Of a stretch of 43,986 nucleotides of DNA, positions 8,296-16,086 are shown piece by piece. The stretch is from Gammaproteobacteria bacterium LSUCC0112 (GTDB lineage Bacteria; Pseudomonadota; Gammaproteobacteria; Pseudomonadales; Pseudohongiellaceae), in contig SPIB01000002.1 in NCBI GenBank assembly GCA_004535785.1, positions 182,333 to 226,318 of the forward strand, in the 5' to 3' direction. The translations under genes and the position numbers were made by a program. The number at the start of each line of letters is the position of its first letter. Position 1 is the stretch's first letter. The notes beneath the pieces are model-generated. The model was not told the origin of the DNA, did no database searches, and worked only from the letters and a program-made list of their open reading frames with translations.

Positions 8296-9738
8296 TCAGT
8301 CGACCACCACGTTTCGGATCACCGCGTAAAAGTCGCTGACACCGCGCTTGAACGCGGCTTCCGGCACACGTTCATCGTTGCCATGCACACCCGTGTGCTC
8401 ACCATCATCGGTAATCATCGGATTAAAGCCATAACTGATAATGCCCAGATCACGGGTAAAGTGACTGTCAGTGAACCCGGTGGTCACCGAAGGAATCACT
8501 CTGGAGCCGGGGTGTAATTCACCAGTGACATTACGAATCGCTTCAAACAAACGCGAGTTGGTGGTGGAAATTGCTGGTGTAAAGGCCATGATCACCTCCA
8601 CCGTGACACCGGTATGCGCAATCAGGGATTCCAGTTCTGCCACAAACTGCTCAGCAGGTTTGTCTGGCAGGATGCGGCAATCCAGCTCAGCCCAGGCTTC
8701 CGGCGGTATCACATTGATTTTGCTGGAGCCTTCAAAACGGGTCATGGAGCAGGTGTCTCTGATCAAGGCATTGTGGCCGGGACGCTGCTCATGCAGGCGC
8801 TGCACAAACGCCGGATCCTGAATGGCGCTGTTCAAGTCTGCGTAGGCTGAGGCCCATTCATCATTCATGGTCTCTGACAGCGCCACAAAATAGTCGTCTA
8901 CCGGCGGAATAATCCGTGGTGGGAACGGATTTTCCAGCAAGGTATTCAAGGCTTGCACAATGCGTGTGACAGAGCTGGTGGTGCGTGGAGAGGAACCGTG
9001 ACCAGGCACATCAACAGCCTTTAAATGTAACCAGACCGGTACTTTCTGGGTGACTTCCACTCCGAAGGCCACATCCCCTGCACTGCTGCGACTGCCGCCA
9101 CCGCCTTCGTTTAACAGAATGCCGATGTCTTCAAAAATCTCGGGATGGTTGTTAATCAACCAGCCTACGCCAAACTCGCCACCCGCCTCTTCATCGGCGG
9201 TTGCCAGAAAAACCACATCGCGATTCAGCGGCTGACCGGAGGTGTGCAGGTTGAGAAATGCTACCAGTTGCGCAATACCCAAGCCTTTCATGTCGCGTGT
9301 GCCACGGCCATAGATATAGCCGTCTTTTAACTCACCGGAAAGCGGATCAAACGTCCAGTATTCGCGATCCGCTGGCACCACATCGGTATGTTGCAGCAGA
9401 ATCAAACCGGGTTCATCACCGCCTTCCAGTCGAGCCCAGATGTTGCCTCGTCCCGGTGCGCTTTCAGCGGTTTCATACGGGATGCCATAACTGTCAAAAA
9501 TCCGCGCATAAAACTCAACTGCCCGAAACTCATTGCCGGGCGGATTAATGGTGTCAACACGCACAAATTCCTGTAACCACTGTACGGCATTATCATCGGC
9601 GGGTGTCGTTTGCGCGGAAGCGGCCGGCAGCAGCATGACCGACATCAGCAGGGCCAATGTCTGTTTCGCTAACGTCTGCATTGCCAGCGCTTGTATCGAA
9701 AGGGGTGTTCTGAATACCTTGTTATTGATCTTCACCAT
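8296..9738 (-). CDS. Exported M20 family metallopeptidase
   Basis: 480 residues from the ATG at 9738, which has GGAG just upstream and begins a signal peptide ending near PAASAQ; the frame continues upstream to 9840 but the extra 34 residues spoil the signal peptide. The M20 di-metal ligands are visible: LLQHTDVVPA (His, Asp), YGRGTRDMKG (bridging Asp), ATADEEAGG (Glu pair), and a late HG near the C-terminus. Family members are carboxypeptidases, dipeptidases or N-acyl-amino-acid hydrolases; which one cannot be decided here. It converges with the M28 gene and diverges from the gene at 9812 across a 73-base gap that must hold both promoters. Confidence 0.9.
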   Translation of the reverse strand: MVKINNKVFRTPLSIQALAMQTLAKQTLALLMSVMLLPAASAQTTPADDNAVQWLQEFVRVDTINPPGNEFRAVEFYARIFDSYGIPYETAESAPGRGNIWARLEGGDEPGLILLQHTDVVPADREYWTFDPLSGELKDGYIYGRGTRDMKGLGIAQLVAFLNLHTSGQPLNRDVVFLATADEEAGGEFGVGWLINNHPEIFEDIGILLNEGGGGSRSSAGDVAFGVEVTQKVPVWLHLKAVDVPGHGSSPRTTSSVTRIVQALNTLLENPFPPRIIPPVDDYFVALSETMNDEWASAYADLNSAIQDPAFVQRLHEQRPGHNALIRDTCSMTRFEGSSKINVIPPEAWAELDCRILPDKPAEQFVAELESLIAHTGVTVEVIMAFTPAISTTNSRLFEAIRNVTGELHPGSRVIPSVTTGFTDSHFTRDLGIISYGFNPMITDDGEHTGVHGNDERVPEAAFKRGVSDFYAVIRNVVVD

Positions 9739-9811
9739 GGTCTCCGGTTGTGGGTATTGGTAGTATGTTGTTAGCAATATGGATGCCAGACAACGGCACG
9801 AGGACTCGATA

Positions 9812-10825
9812 ATGACATCAGCAACAATAAAGCTCCACATCGGAAATGCACTACCGCCGGGAAATCAGGCGGAAAGTGCCAGAGTTATCAGTTTATGGAA
9901 GACCATTGATGGTTTTTTCAAGCACAAACCGTTTGTTGCGATGGCAGGCACTAACGCTCTAAGCGGCGAGTATCAGGTCAGTCTCGATGCCTCTGCCCTG
10001 CTGACATTGATGGAGCAAGCCGTCTCCAATGCGGGCAGTTTTGATGCGTATGCCACAAAACAGGGCGCAGACAGTGCGTTGCCAATGGATGCTGCCCTGA
10101 TCATTGCGGTCAGTCGCAGCGGCACGTCACTGACTGAACTTGAGTCCTATCAGCTGGTCAGTATTTTTATCCAGCAACTGGTGCTGGCATGCACGATCTG
10201 TCTGCCCGGATCTATCCAGATTCTGGATGCGCGTTTTGCAGGCGACGGCGCTCATCGTTATGAAGCACAAACGTTCGACAGCAAAATTTTGTACGGCGCC
10301 ATGAAAGCTGCCAGTTACAACGAATGGCCCGCCTTGGCTGTGCAATCGTTCGAACGGGTCTGGGAATGGTTGGCGACGTGTGAAACCAGTTGCACAGATA
10401 CCGCGGTAAAAAACATCAACAAGGTGTTGTTTACACTGCTGAAAGTAGCTGAGCAGCGACATGAGTACAGTGCGCGTACTGTGCTGCTGGTCATTTACCA
10501 ACTTGAAGTACTGCTGGACTGCCGTCAGGTTGGCAACCACGATGTATTGCAGGCCAGGGCCCGCAGTGTGCTGGGTGCTATCCCCGAACAGTCCAACTGT
10601 TTGCGTGAACTTCAGGAGGTCCGCAATAACCTGTTTCTGGCCAGTCAACCGGTTCATCGGCCACCATTAATTTGTAACAACACCGCTGAGGTGTTGCGTG
10701 GGCAGATCGGGCAACATAACAGCGCCGTTGAATCAGGATCGGCGATGGTATTGGCGCTGCTGCATGATTTGATCAAACACGATGCCCAATGTTACACGTT
10801 CAGCGAAATCTGGAAGCGGGTATAA
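9812..10825 (+). CDS. Protein of unknown function, 337 residues, upstream of the sugar kinase
   Basis: I do not recognise this protein. The ATG at 9812 is chosen because GAGGA lies seven bases ahead; the frame is open from 9779. There is no signal peptide or clear membrane span. It looks mostly helical and soluble, with an N-terminal half containing SRSGTSLTELESYQLVSIFI and a C-terminal half (about 170-310) of amphipathic helices with ELQEVRNNLFLAS. That last piece loosely recalls the RN-containing helix of HEPN domains, but the catalytic His is not at the usual distance. The stop is 36 bases before the kinase start, so the two are probably co-transcribed. Confidence 0.75.
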   Translation: MTSATIKLHIGNALPPGNQAESARVISLWKTIDGFFKHKPFVAMAGTNALSGEYQVSLDASALLTLMEQAVSNAGSFDAYATKQGADSALPMDAALIIAVSRSGTSLTELESYQLVSIFIQQLVLACTICLPGSIQILDARFAGDGAHRYEAQTFDSKILYGAMKAASYNEWPALAVQSFERVWEWLATCETSCTDTAVKNINKVLFTLLKVAEQRHEYSARTVLLVIYQLEVLLDCRQVGNHDVLQARARSVLGAIPEQSNCLRELQEVRNNLFLASQPVHRPPLICNNTAEVLRGQIGQHNSAVESGSAMVLALLHDLIKHDAQCYTFSEIWKRV

Positions 10826-10861
10826 CAAACCGTTGCACAAAGACGTCGAGGGAGTTCGATC

Positions 10862-11800
10862 ATCACAGCCATCGCTACATTGACCATGAGCCCGGCCGTT
10901 GACATGTTTGCCAGCACCGAGCGGTTTTACGACGACAGCAAAACCCGCTGTCAGATCAACAGCCGCGCCCCCGGCGGTGGTGGAATCAATGTGGCGCGTA
11001 ACCTGCGCCGTCTAGGGCTTGATGTGTGCGCTATTTTCCCGGCAGGCGGGCATCACGGCGATTTGCTGGCGCAACTGCTGAGTGCCGATGGTTTACCGTT
11101 TCAGCGCATTGCCATTGCCAATGAAACCACACAAAACATTGCCTTAAGTGAATTGAGTACCGGCAAGGCTTTGCATCTGGTGTTTCCCGGTGCAGTCGTG
11201 CTGCCTGACGAGTGGCAACGCTGTATCGATGCCATTGATGCGTTATCGCCTGCACCACAGATGCTGGTGATCAGCGGCAGTTTGCCACCCTCGATCCCGG
11301 CTCCATTTTTTGCTGATGTGATCCGGCACTGCCATCAGCGATCCATTAAGGTTGTGCTGGATACGTCCGGGCCGGCGCTACAGCCAGCGCTGGAAGCAGG
11401 TGTGTTTTTTGTAAAACTGAATCGTGAAGACTTCACCGCGCTAGGATATAACGGACCGGATACTCCAAAAGATCGTCTCAAGGCCCTGAAAAAAATGGTG
11501 GATGACGGCTGGGCAGAGCATCTGGTGCTGACGTTGGGGCCAAATGGCGCCTTGCTGGCCAGTCGCTCGGGTGAGTTAATGCATGTGACGCCGCCTCCGG
11601 TGACGGTGGTCAGTCACGCCGGCGCGGGTGACAGTTTTGTATCGGTGATGACCTGCAAGTTGTTTCAGGGTAAAGCCGTCGCCGAAGCGTTCAGCTACGG
11701 TGTGGCCGCGGCCGCCGCAGCCATCAGCACACCAGGCAATCAGTTGGAGGATTTTGACTGGCTGGAGCGTGTGCACGCTGGAGTGACACGAAGGATTTAA
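10862..11800 (+). CDS. pfkB: PfkB-type sugar kinase (1-phosphofructokinase / 6-phosphofructokinase II family), apparent ATC start
   Basis: Cytoplasmic ribokinase-family enzyme that phosphorylates a phosphorylated hexose. Motifs: PGGGGINVARNLRRLG near 37, VISGSLPPSIP near 134, LTLGPNGALLAS, and the catalytic GAGDSFVSVM near 258. It resembles E. coli PfkB most closely around AIFPAGG. The first strand, ITAIATLTMSPAVD, aligns with MVRIYTLTLAPSLD of PfkB with the ATC at 10862 in the place of Met1, and GAGGGAG (10848-10854) is seven bases before that ATC. The nearest usual starts (TTG 10880, ATG 10886) would remove the first strand and sit 25 or more bases from the ribosome site. With the ATC start it has 312 residues, as in the family. 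Confidence 0.88.
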   Translation: MTAIATLTMSPAVDMFASTERFYDDSKTRCQINSRAPGGGGINVARNLRRLGLDVCAIFPAGGHHGDLLAQLLSADGLPFQRIAIANETTQNIALSELSTGKALHLVFPGAVVLPDEWQRCIDAIDALSPAPQMLVISGSLPPSIPAPFFADVIRHCHQRSIKVVLDTSGPALQPALEAGVFFVKLNREDFTALGYNGPDTPKDRLKALKKMVDDGWAEHLVLTLGPNGALLASRSGELMHVTPPPVTVVSHAGAGDSFVSVMTCKLFQGKAVAEAFSYGVAAAAAAISTPGNQLEDFDWLERVHAGVTRRI

Positions 11801-11824
11801 GCCGGCATGAAACATTTGCTGTCA

Positions 11825-12238
11825 TCAACCAAGTAATTCAAACGTTCTGTAGATACAGGCGTGGCCTATGCCGTGACGCGAAAAACCCGGCAAGTTGCCG
11901 TAAGCCGAGTTAGTGGCATCGGTTTCGAAAATGGCGCATAAACTATACACATCCTTGTTTACGAACACGTACTCATAGGACTCACCGGTCACCGGATCCT
12001 GCCAGCTCAAATTGCGTGTTGCCTCTGCAAGTTCCTGTAAGGTATAGGGTAATCGCGACTGGACTCCCCGGAAGTTATGGATAGCCTCAATAATCAGGCT
12101 CAGGTCTTCCACGCGCCGCTCGTCGTTGCGTTTGGCGATGGTTTCCGGCGAAGGTTCTGGCCAGACTGAAATTAGCAGCAGGTAGACGGCTAACGCCAGC
12201 AGGCTCGAAATCAAGGTTATTAGTAACTTGTTGATCAT
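11825..12238 (-). CDS. Small membrane-anchored protein, pseudopilin-like layout, unknown function
   Basis: 137 residues from the ATG at 12238, which lies five bases after the stop of the acylase gene, so it is probably translated from the same mRNA. A single hydrophobic helix (about 4-27) is followed by a helix (ETIAKRNDERRVEDLSLIIEAIHNF) and a small domain with RLPYTLQELAE, DPVTGESYEYVFV and a C-terminal GIGHACIYR. The pattern of one membrane helix, LP-x-sL-eeL and DPxTGxxYxY is reminiscent of type II secretion pseudopilins (GspG-like), but there is no prepilin-peptidase site of the usual kind. Function unknown. Two Cys in the periplasmic part could form a disulfide. Confidence 0.7.
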   Translation of the reverse strand: MINKLLITLISSLLALAVYLLLISVWPEPSPETIAKRNDERRVEDLSLIIEAIHNFRGVQSRLPYTLQELAEATRNLSWQDPVTGESYEYVFVNKDVYSLCAIFETDATNSAYGNLPGFSRHGIGHACIYRTFELLG

Positions 12239-12243
12239 CAATG

Positions 12244-14679
12244 TCAGGACTCAGGCACCAGCATCGTCCGCTGTTGCAGAACCGACTCAATTTTTTCGCG
12301 TGAATAAAACGCCGGGAACACCTTGTCGTTCGCCCAAAGCTCAAACAGATTGCGGTAAAACGGGCTATCCGGATCATCGACCTGACCGGGCGTGTTCATG
12401 CCCAGTGTGTTGTCCCAGTCACGGGTGTCCACAAAAATGCGGAACGATGCACCGGTGGTCTGATTGTCTCCGCCGCCAGTGTTGCCTAACGTGTAACCAT
12501 TGCCCCCGCGTGGTGCGGGACCCACATTGAGGTACTGTCGGGTAGTGTCATCTACCGCCATCGCCAGCGGATGGCGAATCAACGCATGATGATACTTTTC
12601 CTGTCCGTACTGCCACTGAGTCCAGTCAGATCCAAGCTTGTTTTGCAGGGTCACCAGCGCCAATTGCAGCACGTCTTGTAGAAACTGGTCTCTACCGGCG
12701 AGCGGATCGGGTCCGAAATCACCATCGGGTGATAACAGAAAGTCGATGGCGGTTTTTAATCCGACCCGCAGAAAATCTCGCGTATCGGAAGGCACTTTCA
12801 ATTCGTCGATACTATCCAGCAGTTGCCGCTCAAAGGCGACATAGATGCCCGCCTCTACCGAGTTTTTGTCGAGCACAAAGTCCCAGTTCAGCAACATTTG
12901 CCGTGCCCGTTCCACGTCGGGATTCGACGCGGGTCGATCTGCCAACAGCGGGACAATCGTGCGTGCGGGCACTGACAGGTAGTCATGCTGCAGCTTGATC
13001 ATATCCATCATGTTAAAACGTCCACCGGACCCCAGTACTTCACTGCCGCGCACCCAACGGAACGGGTCTGTCCAGGTGTAACCAATCGCCTCCAGAAATG
13101 GGTAATCCGGTGGGGTGTAATTGCTGTTGGAGGTTTCTACAAAGCCTCTGGCAGGGTTGTACTCGTGCGGAAGATCTTTGATCGGCAGGTAACCATCCCA
13201 TTCAAAGCGGCCATCGCCGGGCACGGGCACCATGCCACTGAAGTTGCGGCGTATGGGTGCGATACCTACCGCCTGCCAACCGATGTTGCCAGCCTGATCT
13301 GCCCAGATCATGTTTTCGCCGGGGATATGGCTGTAACTGGCCGCGTCGCGAAACTCCTCCCAATTCTGCGCCTGATTCATGCGCAGCGACGCCAGGTACG
13401 GCGCGCCGCCGATCTCCATCCATGCCGGTCGCACCGCGTATGCCAGTTGGTTGGCGGTATCTTCGAAGGTCACCGGTCCGTGGCGTGTGTACTTCAGCGT
13501 GACAGTAACCGGCTCGCTGTCTTTAACTGCAATGGTCTCCTCGATAATCTCCATGTCGCGCCAGCGTCCGTTATAGCGGTACTGATTGGGATTGTCGGGA
13601 TTGGTCTCATAAACCAACAGGTCTTCACCGTCCGTTGAAAAAATAGTCAGCCCCCAGGCACCTACACCGTTGTGGCCAATGGAAATGCCGGGAATGGTGG
13701 GTTCGCCGCCACCAATGACATTCCAGCCGGGGCCCACCAGATGCGCCCAGTAGCGCAGCGACGGCACCGCTTGTGCGCGGTGCGGATCGTTAACCATCAT
13801 CGGGTAGCCATCCTGCGTCAGCTCACCACTGACCACCCAGTTGTTGCTGCCGATGTCATCTTTACTGCGCCCGGCAAGCTCACGCGCCTCGGTATCAAGC
13901 ACGGCGGCTAATTGCGAAAACTGCTCAGCGTTGTTGCGCTGCGCCACAGTCGCGATATCCTGCGGCTCAAAGCGCAACTCCGACCGGTAGGCATTGTACA
14001 AATGCAGAATGTCGTTGTTGAGCAATGAGTTGCAGTTGATTTGTGAGTCCAGTGTCAAATCAGGCACATGCGGGTGGTAATAAGTCAGTTCTTTAACCGT
14101 CTCCTCTCCAGCCGTACACACGGCCCTGCCCGTGGCCAGTTCCGCCGTGATATTGCCCAGCAGACCACCGTGGCGGGAAATCACCACCTCGGGTGTCCAG
14201 TGTTGCGGTGCAATGCCTAGCAATCTGAACGGTAGTGACAGCTGGGAAGGATCAGCCAGCACCTCATCGATGCGTGCATTCACGCCCGCCACAAAGGCGG
14301 TAATGATGTCAGCACCGCGAGGGTGGTAGTGATTCATCTCTCGGGTGATGTTGCCGCGAAACTTGAACAGTCGGGTGCCATGATCCCGATCAATAGCGCG
14401 CGCGCCCATGATCTCAGCGGTGGTACCGGTTGCCTGAGCACGCCACAGTTCAAATTGGAAAAGTCTATCCTTGGCAGCGTTGTAACCCTGCGCAAAAAAC
14501 AGGTCGTGTTCGGTCTGCGCGTAAATGTGTGAAATGCCCCAGCGGTCCTTCAGAATCTCCACCGGTTGTTGAAGGCCATTGATCTGCAGTGTTGCAGTGT
14601 CCTGCGCCGCGGTGTTGGTGGAGTTCAAGGCAACAATCACAGCAAATGCGAGTGAAGTCAGGCGGACGTGTGTGGACAT
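12244..14679 (-). CDS. Penicillin acylase family (S45) N-terminal nucleophile hydrolase, exported
   Basis: Periplasmic amidase precursor of 811 residues. The ATG at 14679 has AGAGG upstream and begins a signal peptide ending near NTAAQ; the frame runs on to 14802 but without signal character. Family layout: signal peptide, alpha subunit with RWGISHIYAQTEHDLFFAQGY, spacer, then the beta subunit beginning at Gly-Ser278 in IGSNNWVVSG, where autocleavage should expose the catalytic Ser (codon 13846-13848). NDPHRA, GENMIWADQAGNIGW and a late NGYTLGNTGGGDNQTTGAS are also typical. Substrates in the family include beta-lactam side chains, acyl-homoserine lactones and other amides; the specificity here is unknown. 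Confidence 0.9.
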   Translation of the reverse strand: MSTHVRLTSLAFAVIVALNSTNTAAQDTATLQINGLQQPVEILKDRWGISHIYAQTEHDLFFAQGYNAAKDRLFQFELWRAQATGTTAEIMGARAIDRDHGTRLFKFRGNITREMNHYHPRGADIITAFVAGVNARIDEVLADPSQLSLPFRLLGIAPQHWTPEVVISRHGGLLGNITAELATGRAVCTAGEETVKELTYYHPHVPDLTLDSQINCNSLLNNDILHLYNAYRSELRFEPQDIATVAQRNNAEQFSQLAAVLDTEARELAGRSKDDIGSNNWVVSGELTQDGYPMMVNDPHRAQAVPSLRYWAHLVGPGWNVIGGGEPTIPGISIGHNGVGAWGLTIFSTDGEDLLVYETNPDNPNQYRYNGRWRDMEIIEETIAVKDSEPVTVTLKYTRHGPVTFEDTANQLAYAVRPAWMEIGGAPYLASLRMNQAQNWEEFRDAASYSHIPGENMIWADQAGNIGWQAVGIAPIRRNFSGMVPVPGDGRFEWDGYLPIKDLPHEYNPARGFVETSNSNYTPPDYPFLEAIGYTWTDPFRWVRGSEVLGSGGRFNMMDMIKLQHDYLSVPARTIVPLLADRPASNPDVERARQMLLNWDFVLDKNSVEAGIYVAFERQLLDSIDELKVPSDTRDFLRVGLKTAIDFLLSPDGDFGPDPLAGRDQFLQDVLQLALVTLQNKLGSDWTQWQYGQEKYHHALIRHPLAMAVDDTTRQYLNVGPAPRGGNGYTLGNTGGGDNQTTGASFRIFVDTRDWDNTLGMNTPGQVDDPDSPFYRNLFELWANDKVFPAFYSREKIESVLQQRTMLVPES

Positions 14680-14808
14680 GAAGCGGCCTCTGGCTGATTG
14701 AATTATTGTGAAACTTGCAGAGCAGAGCTGGCGAGCAATGAGGTTGATGCTACGCCTTCTGGGGTTGGCTGACAACGTGGGGTGGGTACGGTTAATGATC
14801 AATCCGGT

Positions 14809-14865
14809 GGAGAGAGATTAATCACAAAAGCAAGTTATCGAACTCTATCGTTCAAATCTCTCTCC
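14809..14865. repeat. Perfect 11-bp inverted repeat related to the tRNA-Ser 3' end
   Basis: GGAGAGAGATT (14809-14819) and AATCTCTCTCC (14855-14865) are exact reverse complements with 35 bases between. The right arm is part of 14850-14871, which matches the 3' part of the tRNA-Ser gene (14936-14957) in inverted orientation at 20 of 22 positions; the left arm matches the same tRNA segment in direct orientation. The whole lies between the tRNA and the acylase gene. Confidence 0.65.
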
Positions 14866-14933
14866 CGCCGCTGGGCTGCGGTGATTATTTAGAGGTGAGA
14901 AATCGGGTATTGCAGACAGGAGATTCTGCGAGT

Positions 14934-15023
14934 TGGCGGAGGGAGAGAGATTCGAACTCTCGAAGGACTTTCATCCTCGCCGGTTTTCAAGACCGGTGCA
15001 ATCAACCGCTCTGCCATCCCTCC
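14934..15023 (-). tRNA. tRNA-Ser (anticodon UGA), CCA encoded
   Basis: On the minus strand the 90-base gene begins GGAGGGATGGC and ends CCCTCCGCCA. The acceptor stem pairs over seven bases (GGAGGGA with TCCCTCC), followed by the discriminator G and an encoded CCA. The anticodon stem CCGGT/ACCGG surrounds CTTGAAA with anticodon TGA; a long variable arm typical of serine tRNAs follows (GAGGATGAAAGTCCTTC), then the T arm GAGAGTTCGAATCTCTC. It should read UCA codons. The sequence is very close to E. coli tRNA-Ser(UGA) as I remember it. Confidence 0.97.
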
Positions 15024-15041
15024 GCAGCGCGCGAAGCCGGC

Positions 15042-15069
15042 ATGTTACTACAATTTATTTATCAGTCAA
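15042..15069 (-). promoter_or_regulatory. Predicted promoter of tRNA-Ser
   Basis: Read on the minus strand: TTGACT (15064-15069), a 16-base spacer and TAACAT (15042-15047), followed by a GC-rich stretch before the tRNA, as is common for stable-RNA promoters under stringent control. The start point would be some 10-15 bases ahead of the mature 5' end. Confidence 0.55.
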
Positions 15070-15275
15070 CTGACTTTTTGCGATCCCGGGTATCAGCATG
15101 GCGGGTCCCGCTAACCGAAAATCGTTGATTTTGGTCCTTTCATCCGTATGATGAGGCCGTGAAAGAGAAAGGCCGTTTTGCCGATCTTTATCACCGGGAA
15201 TACAACGATTTGTTTTGTTGTCCCGAGCACTGTAAATCAAGGATTGTTTTTGTTGTTTAACCGGAGGTTTAGTCT

Positions 15276-15944
15276 ATGAGTCAGTATCAACTTGAGTCCA
15301 CCCACAGCCGCGAATCGTCGCTGGCGGTGAACAAGGTTCTTAAAAATACCTACCTGCTGTTGGGGCTGACCCTGGCATTCAGTGCCCTGACAGCGGCATT
15401 TGCCATGGCGTCCAATGCTGCGCCGGTAAACATCTGGGTTATGCTGATCGGTTTTTACGGTCTGCTGTTCCTGACACATAAAATGGCAAACAGTGCCTGG
15501 GGTCTGCTGTGTGTGTTTGCACTGACCGGATTCATGGGTTACACACTCGGCCCAATCCTGGGTTACTACATGGCCAGCGCGAATGGTTCGCAGTTGGTGA
15601 TGACCGCCTTGGGTGGCACTGCGTTTATTTTCTTTGGACTCTCTGCTTATGCCCTGATTTCGAAGAAGGATTTTTCCTTCCTCAGCGGCTTTATGATGGC
15701 TGGTTTTCTGGTCATTCTGGCGGCGGTTGTGGCCAACATCTTTCTGCAGATCCCTGCCCTGCAACTGGCGCTGTCTGCAGCCTTTATGTTGTTCTCAAGT
15801 GCAGCCATCCTGATGCAGACCGGTGCCATCATCAATGGTGGTGAGCGTAATTACATCCTTGCAACCGTGACCTTGTATGTGTCGCTGTACAACATCTTTA
15901 TCAGTTTGTTGAATCTGTTGACAGCGTTTGGTGGCGACGAATAA
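15276..15944 (+). CDS. yccA: Bax inhibitor-1 / YccA family inner-membrane protein
   Basis: 222 residues with seven predicted membrane helices after a short polar N-terminus, the normal size and layout of YccA. In E. coli YccA is a substrate and modulator of the FtsH protease; the wider BI-1 family includes calcium-leak channels. GGAGG lies eight bases before the ATG. The C-terminus ends ILATVTLYVSLYNIFISLLNLL followed by an acidic tail, typical of the family. A strong terminator follows, so it seems to be a single-gene unit. It sits ahead of the tus genes, as I recall it does in Pseudomonas. Confidence 0.92.
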   Translation: MSQYQLESTHSRESSLAVNKVLKNTYLLLGLTLAFSALTAAFAMASNAAPVNIWVMLIGFYGLLFLTHKMANSAWGLLCVFALTGFMGYTLGPILGYYMASANGSQLVMTALGGTAFIFFGLSAYALISKKDFSFLSGFMMAGFLVILAAVVANIFLQIPALQLALSAAFMLFSSAAILMQTGAIINGGERNYILATVTLYVSLYNIFISLLNLLTAFGGDE

Positions 15945-15972
15945 ATCAGCCGCTCGACAAGGGTAAACACTC

Positions 15973-16005
15973 AAAGCCCCGGCCAGTCCGGGGCTTTTTG
16001 TTTTT
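15973..16005 (+). terminator. Intrinsic terminator after yccA
   Basis: AAAGCCCCGG (15973-15982) pairs exactly with CCGGGGCTTT (15988-15997) around a 5-base loop, followed by an interrupted run of T to 16005. It ends the yccA unit and separates it from tusD. Confidence 0.93.
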
Positions 16006-16046
16006 AGCGTCAGCCTTGCGGCATAATAGCTGTTATATACAACAGC
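15998..16046 (+). promoter_or_regulatory. Predicted tus operon promoter with palindrome at the start point
   Basis: A -10-like CATAAT (16022-16027) with a weak TTGTTT (15998-16003) 18 bases before it. Directly after the -10 lies the palindrome GCTGTT-atatac-AACAGC (16029-16046), which would cover the transcription start and could bind a repressor. Promoter assignment is tentative. Confidence 0.35.
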
Positions 16047-16086
16047 GCGCTTCAAGCGCCAGGTTCCGGGAAGCAGGCAAATTTTC

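Noticed and set aside
10127-10657. 176-residue antisense frame over the unknown gene at 9812
   Set aside because: Because the plus-strand gene is itself unrecognised I compared both. The plus frame is longer, has GAGGA ahead of its ATG and sits tightly before the kinase; the antisense frame has none of this.
10559-10680. HEPN RNase motif in the unknown protein
   Set aside because: The family needs Arg-x4-6-His; here the His follows the Arg by eleven positions, so I do not call an active HEPN domain.
12985-13638. 217-residue open frame antisense to the acylase gene
   Set aside because: It lies wholly inside the penicillin-acylase gene, which has clear catalytic motifs; the antisense product has no recognisable feature.
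15237-15764. 175-residue antisense frame over yccA
   Set aside because: yccA has a strong ribosome site, seven membrane helices and a terminator; the antisense frame is a shadow.
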